Source of the DNA: Vicugna pacos
Lineage: Eukaryota; Chordata; Mammalia; Artiodactyla; Camelidae
Assembly: GCF_048564905.1 (NCBI RefSeq)
Contig: NC_133010.1
Location: 6,083,566-6,147,565 of the forward strand
Reading direction: 5' to 3'
Length of the DNA: 64,000 nt
The first letter of the stretch is position 1; each line of letters opens with the position of its first letter. The translations under genes and the position numbers were made by a program. Positions 10,640 to 22,079 of the stretch are shown here, in pieces. The notes beneath the pieces were generated by a model that did no database searches, was not told the DNA's origin, and saw nothing but the letters and a program-made list of their open reading frames with translations.

Positions 10640-10890
10640 GTCACATGATGTTCTCCTTGTGTGTGTATTTGTGTCCCAATCCCCCAGCCTCCGCTCCTTT
10701 TAAGGACATCAGTCATAGTGGGTTACAGACCCCCTCTACCCCACTTGACCTCATCTTAGCAAATCATATCTTCAGTCACCCTATTTCCATAATAAGGTCA
10801 CATTCGAAACTACTGAGGGCCAGGACTTCAAATATGAGGTGTTTTTTAGAGGGAGTGTGGGAAGGGGAGCACAGTTCAAGCCATAAAACA
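10640..10890 (-). mobile_element. MLT1-type (ERVL-MaLR) LTR fragment, antisense
   Basis: The plus strand reads as the reverse complement of an MLT1 5' half: 'aaggacatcagtcatagtg', then 'cctatttccataataaggtc', 'ggccaggacttcaaatatga' and a terminal 'gttcaagccataaaaca'. An old eutherian MaLR fossil, partial. Confidence 0.6.
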
Positions 10891-11240
10891 CCCGAAGAAA
10901 TAAAAAAAAGAAGAACAAAACAAACAAAACTATCAAAATCAATATCAGAAATACTAGATGACAGCAGAGCAACTCTATGGTATAAACTTGAAAATATAAG
11001 CGAAATAGATGAGTTCCTTGAAAAATAAGGCTATTAAAGTTTATTTGTGAAGAAACAGATAACTTAGCCCTACATCCACTACAAAAAATGAACTTGTAGG
11101 GAAAGAAAAATATCTTCCCACAAGGAAAGGTCTAGGCCCAGATGACTCCACTGATGCATTCCAACAAACACCTAAAAATTAAATAATGTTAACTCGATAC
11201 AAATCACTGTAGTAACTCATTCTGTGAGACCATTATTGCC
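10891..11240 (+). repeat. Old L1 ORF2 fragment, left of a nested LTR
   Basis: Reads in plus orientation as decayed L1 ORF2 between the endonuclease and RT regions. The open frame ending at 11028 includes '...ISEIDEFLEK', comparable to the 'EEMDKFLDTY' part of human ORF2p. 'ggtctaggcccagatgac' near 11130 corresponds to the L1 'K(K)SPGPDGFTAEF' motif. It continues at 11750. Confidence 0.6.
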
Positions 11241-11241
11241 T

Positions 11242-11748
11242 TGTATGTTAGTTTCTTACAGTTGCTATAACAAACTCATACAGACTAGGTGACTTAAAAT
11301 AACAGAAATTTATTTTCTTCCAGCTCTGGAGTCTAGAAGTCTGAAATCAAAGTGCCAGAAGGACCACACACCCTCTGAAGCATCTAGGGGAGAATCCTTT
11401 CTTGCTTCTTCTAGCTTCTTGTGTCTCCTGGGATTTCTTGGCTTGTGGTCACACCACTTCTATCTTCGCCTCTCGGGGACGTGTTAACTTCCGCCTTTCT
11501 TTGTCTGTGTTTTTTCCTCTTCTGTCTGTCTCAAACACCCCTTTGGCTCTGTCTTATGAGAACACTTGTTACTGAATTGAGAGCCTACCAGATAATCCAG
11601 AATAAGCCCTGTCTCTCAAGATCCTTAATGCAATCATATTGGTTTTGGCCACATAAGGCAATATTCACTCTTTGACCATATAAGATCATATTCACAAGTC
11701 CAGGATATTAGGTTGTGGACATAGCTCTTTGGTAACTTCCATTTAGCA
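11242..11748 (-). mobile_element. MLT1-type (ERVL-MaLR) solo LTR, antisense, nested in L1
   Basis: Starts with 'gttagtttcttacagttgct' and 'ataacaaac', the reverse complement of the MLT1 3' end, followed by 'aacagaaatttattttct' (reverse AATAAA region). It ends near 'attaggttgtggacatag'. About 505 bp, a near-full LTR. L1 ORF2 text lies on both sides in the same orientation, so the LTR landed inside an already present L1. Age: eutherian-wide class. Confidence 0.68.
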
Positions 11749-11749
11749 A

Positions 11750-12000
11750 GCTAAATGTTGATGCCCAAGCTGAACCAAACCATCAAAATAAGGGAAAACT
11801 ACAGAGCAACATCTCTCATGAAATCATTGGAAAAATTCTTCAGGTAATTTTAGAAATTTGAATACAATATATTTTAAAAAATACATTCTGACCAACTAGG
11901 GTTTATCCTAGGAATGCAAGTTTGCTTGAATATATAAAAATCAATCAATACAATTAACCATTTTGAACAGATTAAAAAATGAAGACCTTTATGATCTAGA
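11750..12000 (+). repeat. Old L1 ORF2 fragment, right of the nested LTR
   Basis: Resumes L1 ORF2 in the RT domain. Text equivalent to 'NYR(P)ISLMN' lies near 11800, then 'accaactagggtttatccta' (human 'DQVGFIPGMQ') and 'tcaatcaatacaattaacca' (human 'INVIQHI'). It decays after 12000. Confidence 0.62.
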
Positions 12001-14460
12001 ATTTGCCTTAAATTAGCAGCTCAACGTCAGTGAACAGTTTTTCTTTTCAGACTTTCAGCCTCACAAATAATCAAGTCTTCACCTCACCAGAAAAAAATAT
12101 GAAAAGTAAGATTTCTTTTAAAGCCAATTTTATTATTTTTGAAAACTGATATTACTTTATTATGTTTATGGTTTTTATGTTAAAATGTCCTTTATGTTTT
12201 CAAATTATGATTATGGCAGATTGTATGCTTACTGATACTTTTTTATATGCAGATAGATGTTTTACTTGGCGAAGTAGTACCAGCAAGCTTATGTAAGTCC
12301 CTGGAAGTGTTGCTGATCCATGAAATTCTAGTCTTAGAATCACTGTCATAAAGCAGTACGCCATACTATTTGCCATTGCATGTTATATGTTCCCCACTGT
12401 CATGCCTCTTCTGCCAGAGAGAAAAGGACAAAGACACAGAGAGACAGGGGATGCACAAAATATTCTCTCTCCGGAGTATGTGTAAAAGTAGAAATAAGAG
12501 GGAAGAGAAACTTCACGTACCAGAAAACAGGATCCACTCAGTGCCCTAAAATCTTCTGACCCCCAAAATTAGCATCTCTCTCCCCGACCTCTTTTGGTGA
12601 TGGAGACAAATAGGAAGGATAACTTTTCATCCTTATAAGAGATTTCAGTAGCTGAGGGAAGGTTCATTCTTGCTCCAGACTTTGCATTAAGTCTTTGTTC
12701 TCTTTTCTAACCTGGTAAACAGAATTAAACAAATAAAAACAACCTGTGGGGTCTCCATAAACTGCTGCCTCTTTATTTCCCATCAGGCTTCACCCCTTTT
12801 TTACCTCTCAAAAGCAAAAGTCACGCCTGTCACCCAATTGGGCCCTCCCAAATCTTGCCACCAAGAATGATACACCAAAGGGCTTAAAAAATGGGACACC
12901 ATGAGGATGGACATGTAAATACAGCCTTCTCTCTGCCACCACTACCACCGTCACAATCTGAAGGCTATTGAGTGCTTGATGTTTACTAGGTCTCACATGG
13001 AATGGGATGAGTGGAGAAAGGGGGACATGAAACCAACTTACGATTTTAGGAAATAAACTGGAAGTATTAAATGACAGAAATAACTCATGGTGTGTTCTTC
13101 AGCACACCTCTGGCCAGGAGTATAGCTCTGATCATATGAATCCCTTTGTTTGGAAAATAAAGGATAGGGTTTGCTGCTTGGTTTCATTTCTCTCTACTTC
13201 TGCTTCCCAATCTCATTTTGGGACTCTAGCTACCCCTCGTGCTGCTCCCACCATGCAAAGCTCCATACATGTACTGCTCCCCAATCAAACATATCTTAGA
13301 TAAAGGGAAAACAATGTTGCATTCTTAGTCTGAGATTGTCATTCGTCTTAGCAGAAGAATAAGGAAAAAGAAACATTGACAGACTCATATTTCATAGTAC
13401 AGATTTTTTTTTTTAGCCTATGTTAATTCAGCCTGGCCACAGATGGGATGGCTGGCACAGTCCAAGAGGCATGGCGCCAGGCTCTTTTGCATTTGGACCT
13501 GGACGGATCTCTTTCCCTTCCATTCCTTGAACATTTCTCTCTCTTAATTCTTTCTTTAGATGCTTCTCACCCTGATTGGAAGACTTAAGCCTAAATAATC
13601 AATACTTTTAAATGGAGCAAGATACAGTGTCACTTCCTTGGCACACTGATGCCAAGGTTTGATCCCAGATCAGCCTTTTTCCATGTAAGGTAAAGAAAGC
13701 TTTTCCTTGACTGCAAATAGGAAGTGGGAGGGCCAACTGAATTTACACTGAGCAAACCGTTTTTATCTGAAGTAATTGAGCACAGAGATACTTGGAATTC
13801 ATGTTGATTATGTAAATTGCTTATGAATACCTCCACAGAGTTTGTGGGCAAGCTGTCCTTTCCTATTAAAAGAGAGATTTTTATAACTTCCTTCTTTCTT
13901 TTCCCCTAGAACTACACAGAGAATCTGGGAGTTCACCCATCTTTCCCCACCCCGACCGCAACCCTGGTAAGCGCAAGACCTTGGATTCTTTTCAGAATGA
14001 GATTTTGCAAAGCAAGAGGACTGAAAAGTCTTCAGAAAAGTACAGCTAAGAAAGTTTAAGTTGGGTCTAGCAGACATGAAAACCCCCAGTTTACCCCAAG
14101 AGAAGTGTTTCTGTAGGCTAACACCTAGCAAGGTCTGAGCTGCCAGATGAAGGCATGTGAATTTCATCGGTGATAAGTAACTGTTGAAAACTTGTAAATT
14201 GGAAGGGATATGGTAAATTTAGAGATTGAGGAAGGTGAACCTGGCAACAGTGTACAAATGGACAGGTGGAGGGTGTGAGTGGGTTAAAGTGTATAAGGAA
14301 CCCTGTAGCCTACCCCAATAGTAGGAATTCTTTAGCAGATTGCCAGGTGCCAGGTGCAGGAACCATCTAATTGTCCTGCCCTCCCAGCTCGACATCTAAG
14401 GGCGTGTCCTTCTGACAACATGCATCCCCATGGAAAATTAGGCGGAGAAAAATACACACA
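12001..14460. other. Unannotated sequence
   Basis: Includes an AGACA-rich purine patch near 12418-12450 and a T-run near 13405-13415. A 119-codon antisense frame at 13808-14167 shows no recognisable domain. No repeat called with confidence. Confidence 0.4.
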
Positions 14461-14462
14461 TC

Positions 14463-14500
14463 CACACGTGTGCGTGCGCACACACACACACGTATATATA
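14463..14500. repeat. Alternating purine-pyrimidine CA/CG/TA tract
   Basis: About 38 bp of unbroken pyrimidine-purine alternation: a mixed CG/TG/CA part followed by (CA)n and (TA)n. Prone in principle to left-handed DNA. Confidence 0.85.
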
Positions 14501-14509
14501 TTCATATTG

Positions 14510-15050
14510 CAATACACTCAATCTGAAGGTGAGCATTTTATAGCATATAAAATGTATATTAAGTTACATTTCAGTGACAAATAGCATTCAGGCTGTCAAA
14601 TGATTGAATACAAGCTGTCCTCATTAATTTAGCTCTGTGAATCTGTGCTCACAGAGCATCTAAGCTCCTGATCTGCTTTTGGCAGCATTATTTATTTAAT
14701 GCCACTTCCCCAGGTGTCGCTATTCCTTCCAAAAAAGAAGCTTCTTAAAAGTGCTTCTAAAAAGCATCACTCTTAGCTCCTCAAATCCATATCTTTATTT
14801 AATAACCTCTCTCTCTCTCTTTTTTTTTTTTTTTGTCAAATCCCTTAGAGTTCCCATCCTCAACTCTGTTTATTTGCTGAAAAAAAAAGATAACATTTTC
14901 AGTGTGGGCTCTGCACACACCAAGGGTGTGTATGCAGTAGAGTACATGGCCTTCCAACTCTGAAATAAGTAGCAGCAAAACTCAATCCCTTCCTCCAAAT
15001 CTCTCTCCTCTTGGTCATCTAAAATGCTTCATAATGACCACTAAAAGTTG
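14510..15050. other. Unannotated, with CT/T run
   Basis: Holds a CT repeat plus poly(T) at about 14808-14834. Nothing else recognised. Confidence 0.5.
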
Positions 15051-15052
15051 TA

Positions 15053-15215
15053 CAGTCGTCCCTAGGTATCCACAGGGGATTGGCTCCAGGAACCCTGCAG
15101 ATACCAAAATCTGCCAGATTCCCAAATCCCTTTTTCTCAATGGCATCTCACAATAGGCCCTCCCATATCTGCAGGTTCCACATTCCGGGAGTCAACCTGC
15201 CATGGATAAATTACT
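15053..15215 (+). mobile_element. Tigger/MER2-like DNA transposon fragment
   Basis: Begins with cagtcgtccc directly after a TA (15051-15052). The 'ggtatccacaggggattgg' and 'gataccaaaatctgcc' text is that of pogo/Tigger-type terminal sequence as I recall MER2. A second terminal-like stretch ('gccctcccatatctgcaggt') follows at about 15157. Short non-autonomous remnant with no transposase. Confidence 0.6.
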
Positions 15216-15219
15216 AAAT

Positions 15220-18200
15220 TCACCAATAAAAAAATATTTCTCCCACTCACCAGTCTAGCATGTGTAACAAGATGCCTTGTAGTAGCTGTTTCCAGAATAT
15301 AGACTTCTTCACAAAGTGAAAAAGTCTCTCACCCCTGCAGAGTGCATTCCTAATGAGGACCACGGCTCCTACAGCTAGAGCTTAAACCCCTTAGCGTGTA
15401 CGTAGCAACTCCCTGCCCAGAGCAGATTACTTTGAAGTACATTGTAGATGTGGCCTAAGCTAGCTGACATACTTGAAAAATACCAAACTGGGAAGAAATA
15501 AAGATGAAATCTACTGATGAATTTGTTACAAGTAATATTTGTGATCTTAGAAAATTTGCTCATTCTCATTATCCGTTTCCTTGCTCCCTTCCACCCTCCC
15601 TCCCTCCCTTCCTTCTTCTTCATTTATTGAATAGTGTCTAACACTCTTTCGGCTTCTAAGAGTACACACCAACGGATCTTACGCTACCCTTCATAGCATA
15701 ACATACTGATACCATCATTACTGCTTTACAGACGGAAGTGAGCTTAGAGCAGGGTTGCACTGGAGCCTCCAGTGGGGCAAGTGTGGTTGGCAGCCTGTGG
15801 TCAAGAGCAAGAAGAGTTCACTGTCTCTCTTTCTGTAATGTTCTATTATGTGAGAGTTTTACTGTTGGACGGCTACCTCACTCTCTAGTATCTGACATAG
15901 GTCTTCCTAAAAATAGCTTTTTTAATGTTTTCTTTACCTGTTCTCCTTACCTTTTAGGCTATGCTGGGAGCCTCAGTTCAACTCCAAGAGGCACATACAC
16001 CCTCTAATTATTAAGGCTGTATTTAATGGATCAAGCTTTTCTGTTTGATTCCTCTCTTCAGAGACAGTCTCTCCAAGTCTTCCCAGTTCCTTAGAGAAGT
16101 CAACTTCTCGTGAAGTGCCCTACAAATTGGTAAGACATAGCCAGTGACAATAAACGTCTCCATACTTACACAAATTTCACTGAAAACCATTTGTTGGAAA
16201 ATAAAGACACTAACAATCTTTTAAATTGTTCCTAGAGATATCAGCACACCAAGACGCAAGGTCCCCAGATATATGGGTGGTTTCTTTTCCCTGCTTGGTA
16301 GAGCAGTAGCTATATAAGTGAATTTGGGCAAAGGATAGATGTATTACTTCTTTGTTCTAAAAATTTTTTCCAAGTTCCTCCTTGAAATTACAAGTTTATG
16401 TTTCCCAATAGCTTCTTGCCCTTGATGGTGGCATCTCTGACTTTTCTGGTCCTTCATGCTTTGGGGGGGTAAACAGCATGTTCAAGGAGCTATAGTCTGA
16501 GAAGCACTGTACATTGGATTCAAGTTTCTATATATGTTTTCCTGCATCAAAGTTTGGTGACAGTTCCTCTCTCCTTTCTCATCTTCTCTGTTTCATGAAA
16601 AGATAAGGCAAGAAGGATCTCTAAATCCTTTCTGCAGAGTTCATGTTTTCCCTAACTTGCTGTTTGCCAACTGGGCTCCAAAGTGCAAGGCAACAATATT
16701 ATCAGTCTCCATTTAAGCAGATCATTTTGTATTGTTTGCCAAAATTAGAAAACGTTTTATCCTCTAGACCAGAGCAAATTTTGTTTATGTAAGTAGAATG
16801 AGTCAAACACTTGAAGAACCAAGGAACAGAAACTAACGAAAGTTGTTTTATAAGAATGTGTATCACATGCTATGCCCAGACGGCATTTATCTGTTTTGTA
16901 CCCAGCATTAAATCTTCTGTCTTAAGGTCAGAAAGTTCACTCCTCTCCATGGATGCGGCATTGCTCCCTTGGGATTAGGGACGAACAGTCACAGTGTCCA
17001 TGGCCTTCACCAGTGACGCCATTCTGGCAAATGATAGGGATGTTCTGAACTGTTTGAAAGCTGGAGACACTATAGTAAAATGTGTGGACAATCTGTTCCC
17101 TTGTACTACATCTCCATCTGTGGTGAAATCTCATTAGACATTTCCATTATATTTGGCTACTCAAATAGGCTAGATGACTTAAATCTCAAATGGCAAGTAA
17201 GCTCAATTCCTAAAGGAAGGAAATTTAAGCATGAGATACTTATGGGTCATTCATTTTCCCGTGATGCACTACAGATAACAAAGGGGGAATAAAGAGCAAC
17301 TTGATTCCAAAGATGGTCATAATTCATTGATCTCTCTGTTCTGATAGGAAGGGAAAAGTGCTCACATGGCAGAATCCATGAGACTGGGCTCAGGGGGAGC
17401 CATTCCCATGAAACTTCAACTAACAGTGTTGCCTGCGCTTCTTCTTGAAATACGTCTGTGTCACTTTCTACCTGTAGTATCATCTGCTCTCCTACTATGA
17501 CATATAAATGGCGTCATTCTTTCCAGACATGTCTATGCCTTATGAAAATGTGTAATTTCTAGCACTGCCCTGGAAAACCATACTAAATAATTTTCAATGT
17601 TGCAGTTGTGGTGAAGGGTTAAGCTTCCTGCTGCCTCTCACTTAGTTTCAGCTCATACAGGTTGGGGTTTGCTGAGTCTCTGTGGTATCATTTCATTCCA
17701 CAGTAAGGGTCTACATCTTCATTCCTCATGACACTAGAGATTTGCACCAGGAATGTTACTTGCAGGCCACTTTATTCCAGAAATGCTCAAATCTGTGAGT
17801 GAATCTCTGAAATGGTGTATTCATCTAAAACATAGTAAGTGATCCTAGTTTATCATTCAACCAATTCCCTTCTTGGAGGCAGCACCGTGTTCTTGTCTCT
17901 GCCACTTAAAAGAAAAGATCCCACTTCCTAGGATTCTCAGTGGCCTTGACCCTCCTTCTGAGGCCTTATTTTTGGTATGCTGTGAATACACTCACTGAAA
18001 AGAGGAAACCATTTGCTAAATCCAAACCTATAATATGCACCTTACAGTTTCAGTCAAGGAACACAGCCAGCCACCCCTGGCCAATTCTGACTAGCAGGAT
18101 ACTAGTCATAAAGCAAGCTGCAGAACTCTTGTGACTTCACTTCTAGGAAAAAAAATGCCATACATTTATTTTTAGAATTTCTCTATGATTGCTAACTCTG

Positions 18201-18920
18201 AAATTAAGAACTCAAATTTTTGTTATAATGTCTATTGATAGAAGTAATAGGCTTCTTATCTGTTTAGCCTTGTACTCACATATAGCTTTAGCAGTCTGAA
18301 AACTGCTATTAAAAAAACTTCATTAGTGAAAATATATGTGGGACTATGTAGGATTTAGTAGGCTCTATAAATACCTGTGCTGGAGAATAACCAAGAAGTC
18401 GGCCGAAGTTTTCTACTATAGCTTCATTGACTTACTTTTCACACTCTTTCCCAAAGCGTTCATGAAGCTCAAGGGTCTTAGTTCTCTTTTGTGCATGAAA
18501 TGCACCTTTTGGGATCTATTCTCCACAGTGAGACTTGAAACCCATTGGTCAGTTTTTTAAATGATGGGATAATTTTTGATAAATGTCCCAGAGTGCACAT
18601 TGCATTCAGAGAATTCTTTAACCCTCAGTAATTGGAGGATGTGAAGAAGTCTACCTGAAGAATTCTTATTCCCACCTGGGTCAGTATACTCCCACCTATT
18701 TAAAAGATGCCCACCAGAACTGGTGCCTGTTCATGGACCATTTCAAACCAGCTTTATACCTGGGATGTGAAGAAGTTGTCTCTTGTTATCTCCTGACAAT
18801 GACAATAATTTCACCTGAGTGTATACTAGAAAGTTCAAAGTTTATGTCAACCATCACCTTCTCCACTGGTTATTAAAGATTTTCTGTTGTGTCAAGTATA
18901 AACTTTGCGACCTTAGTTTT
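15220..18920. other. Unannotated sequence
   Basis: 3.7 kb without a repeat that I can name. A C/T-rich patch lies at about 15585-15622. Short frames on both strands show no domain or splice context. Confidence 0.4.
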
Positions 18921-18924
18921 GTCT

Positions 18925-19085
18925 AGGATTCCCAGATTCAGCATATAAAGTTGTAGGACACCCAAAATTTGAATTTCAGATAAGTGTGCAATATTTGAAA
19001 CATATTTAAACTAAAATGTGTTGCTTATCTGACATTCAGATTCAGCTGGATATATCACACTTGTATTTTATCTGGAAATACTTAT
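18925..19085. mobile_element. Palindromic short DNA element, copy 1
   Basis: The left half contains 'aaatttgaatttcagataag' at about 18968-18987. The right half contains the opposite arm, 'cttatctgacattcagattc', then 'tgtattttatctgg'. The arms face each other across 'gcaatatttgaaacata'. This matches a mammalian hairpin-like short transposon that I remember by sequence but cannot number. The related copy is at 48490-48725. Confidence 0.55.
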
Positions 19086-19089
19086 TCAA

Positions 19090-19935
19090 TCACTTCCCAG
19101 GACTAAATTTTATTTCCTTCATCTCTAAAATGTTGCCTCTTATGAGCTGCTGAAAACTTTAAATATGTAAATGATTTAGGAAGTAGTTTACAAACTACAA
19201 AGCTTTAGTCACATGTTATTTATTATCATTATTATTTCTCCCATCCAATTCTACAACTCTTATTTCCATGGAGCTTTTGTTTAATCTACCTCCGAATCAA
19301 TTATTTAAATACTTTGATACTAATGATACACTATTTTCCCAAAGGGTCAAAGTTATGGTCAACGTTGATTTTTTAAGCAAACACTTATCTGTGTTTTGGT
19401 GTCTATGGTAACAACAGCAATTTCCTCTTAGTTTCTCCTAGATTTGATGGATTACCTGCATCTGTTGCACAAACAATCATGGTGAAGCAGTAGGAAAAAT
19501 ACGGTTCCAACTTGACTTTACTGAGTGAAATATGCTAAGCATATGGCGAGGTGGCAAGAACCTGGTCCCAGGGTGGGAATTTTGAAAGCCAAGGGAGCCT
19601 ACATTTGTACACGGCCCGGCTGAAACTCTGGAGTCTTCATTAGCAGGATAATCTCAGGAAAAATTGCCAAAATGGGTTCTTTCCCACCCATACTGAAGAT
19701 GACAGCACTTGGAAAGTTTTAAATGCTAGGAACCAGCGAAAGACATGTCTTTATTAAGACTTCTTTTCAATATATCTTCAAATAAGAGTTTAGCTTTCGG
19801 AAGGACAGAAAGGAAAGAAGTAATAGAAAAAATAATTTTAAAAGAAGGAAACTGTGGTGGACACTAACCATCTTCATTAGGTGCTTAGAATAATATAATT
19901 CAAATAACTGCAGCGAGTTAATCTTCAAGTCCAGT
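19090..19935. other. Unannotated sequence
   Basis: No recognised repeat, RNA or gene. Confidence 0.45.
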
Positions 19936-19939
19936 CCTC

Positions 19940-20200
19940 AGTCCTGACGTGGGTCTGTGGGACCTCTGTCACCTTGACCAGCACAGGAGCGGCGGGAGGG
20001 GTGAGAGGGATGTTCCATCAAGGGGGCGGGCATCAGCTGCATCTCTGACACTTAGGCCGTGTGATGTTCAGTGTCCTCATGATGGTGTTTACCTCTCAGA
20101 ATTATGGTGTGAATTGAATGACTTTATGTAACATAATAAAATAAAACAAATAACTCAGTGGTGGGCACACAGTGAGAGCTCAACAAATGAGATTTGTGCC
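19940..20200 (+). repeat. MIR SINE
   Basis: 3' MIR wording is clear: 'tacctctcagaattatgg', 'gtgtgaattgaatgac', 'gtgggcacacagtgagagct', 'caacaaatgag'. The left part is decayed. Confidence 0.65.
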
Positions 20201-20204
20201 TCTC

Positions 20205-20590
20205 TTTTCCACTCTTCTGCCCAGAGAGTTTCTATCTTGTAATGGAACCAGACTTGACAGTTTCAGGAACATAGAGCTGCCCCCTCAGAACCCCCAGCAA
20301 ATTTAGGGATTAGGGTATGTTTATAGATTAGGTAGAATTTAGGATTATTTTTAATGATATCTGACTTAATCCAAAAAAAGCCTGTGGTGCATCCTGTCCT
20401 CCTCACCTCAGTGTTCCCAAGTGAGCTGCACGCATCAGTAGGAGGGTCACTGTAATTTACTCAGAGACCCATGAGAATTAACGTGGAAGTCCCTGGGCTG
20501 GACCAGAGCCTACAACCTGGGCTTTCCTCCCTCTGAGGGAAAATCCAGATCTGTATTGGTAAAGTACTCCATCTTTAGGAAGGTGTATGT
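20205..20590. other. Unannotated sequence
   Basis: Non-repetitive to my reading. It leads into the purine tract. Confidence 0.45.
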
Positions 20591-20591
20591 T

Positions 20592-20699
20592 AATAGAAAG
20601 AAAGAAGAAAAAGACAGACAGAGAGACAGAGAGGGAGGGAGGGAGGGAAAAAAAGAAAAAGAAAAAGAAAGAAGAAAGAAAGAAAGTACAAACGAACAA

Positions 20700-20739
<40 letters not shown>

Positions 20740-20841
20740 GAAAGAAAGGAAGGAAGGAAGGAAGGAAGAAAGAAGAGAAGAGAAGAGAAGAAAGAGAAGG
20801 AAGGAAAGAAGGAAGAGAAAGAGAGAAAAAAGAAAGAAAAT
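20592..20841 (+). repeat. Long polypurine GAAA/GGAA tract
   Basis: Starts with mixed AGAC and GGGA units. From about 20698 to 20840 it is about 143 bases with no pyrimidine on the plus strand, built from AAAG, GGAA and GAGAA units. Long open frames on both strands (up to 121 codons, Ser/Phe/Leu-rich or Lys/Glu/Arg-rich) are by-products of the repeat. Confidence 0.95.
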
Positions 20842-20844
20842 TAA

Positions 20845-22075
20845 CTGAGCCTATATGGTAAACTTCCTCAGCCAATCAAATAGAAAGAGAAGTAGGAGAC
20901 ATCTATTAGCAGGTATATTCATCAAAGTTCAGAACCAATAAGATATGCATATTAAAGGGGTAGGTGACAAAATTACTAAGTGAAATTTACAAGGAAAGAC
21001 AATTAAGTCAAATAAGGAAGAATGCTCCTTATCGGCATTGCAGTTGAGTATGAAAATCTCTTAATAATTTTATAACAAATGTATTCTAAATAAATAATGT
21101 ATATGTATTTTATGGGGTGGAGAGTTAATATTTAATATTAAACTTACTGTTGTCAAAAGCAGGCAAAAAAGAACTAGGTTGCCGGTTCTGGAAACATGCT
21201 AAAATGCAACAATGTAATAAATTTTTGCAAGTTGTATTTTTATAAGTTAGCTCTAAACGACATTGCTGAATATTTTCTGATAAATTGCACAGGAAATTGG
21301 CATCCTTTAAACCATCTGAGGAGCCAGATAGTAATAGAATATATTAAAATGAAGCATGGCTGCAATTTATGTAAGCATCAAAGACTCAGGATTAATTTGT
21401 TTTAAATGAGAAAAGCTAATGAAATCAACTAACTATTTTCTAAGAAAAAAAGAATATGTCTATTCTTGTAGAATGAACATCTCTCTTTGTTTGTGGAGGT
21501 TGCCATTTGGGGGAGATAAAAGCCACAAAAGGAACTGACAACCTGTAATGTGTCTAAAGATGGGGAAATTGTATTTGCATAGAAATTGTTAAAAGTGAAC
21601 AGTGGTTCACTCTTTGGTATGTTTCGTCAATAGATGATTCAGAAAGCCTGGAATATGCAGGGCCCTTGTGTGTGAGATAAAATCTCAACCCTCAGAGCAA
21701 CTGTTCTCAGCTTCACGTTGTAGAAATATTCTACAAGACAATGTCGTCTTTTTTTTCAACTCATCTAATCAAAATGTTTGTTCTGCTGTTTATCTTCATT
21801 ATCTATCTGATAATGAAGAATTTAATGAGTGCTTCATGGAAAAGGGGGTGGGAAGCTAAAGTGTTTCAGACTAACTCTATGGAAGATATTTTCTTGCTTG
21901 AAATAATTTTAGTAATAGTGGGCATGAAGAAAGCTATAAGAGTCTAAATCTAAAACCCAAATGTAGTTGAAAAAAATCCAGCATAGATTATATTTATTTT
22001 TTGCTCAAGAGTAATATCCATTCTTTTCCTTTTGCCACCAGCACTATGGGTAGCCACATTATAGATTCTCCTAAT
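20845..22075. other. Unannotated sequence
   Basis: AT-rich. No repeat recognised with confidence. Confidence 0.4.
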
Positions 22076-22079
22076 CATA

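Noticed and set aside
10612-11028. 138-codon plus frame
   Set aside because: It runs from an antisense MLT1 fragment into a decayed L1 ORF2; only its last third is L1-like and it is not a gene.
20510-20875. Long frames on both strands (up to 121 codons) across the purine tract
   Set aside because: They are products of AAAG/GGAA repeats: Ser/Phe/Leu-rich on one strand and Lys/Glu/Arg-rich on the other. No non-repeat coding signal.
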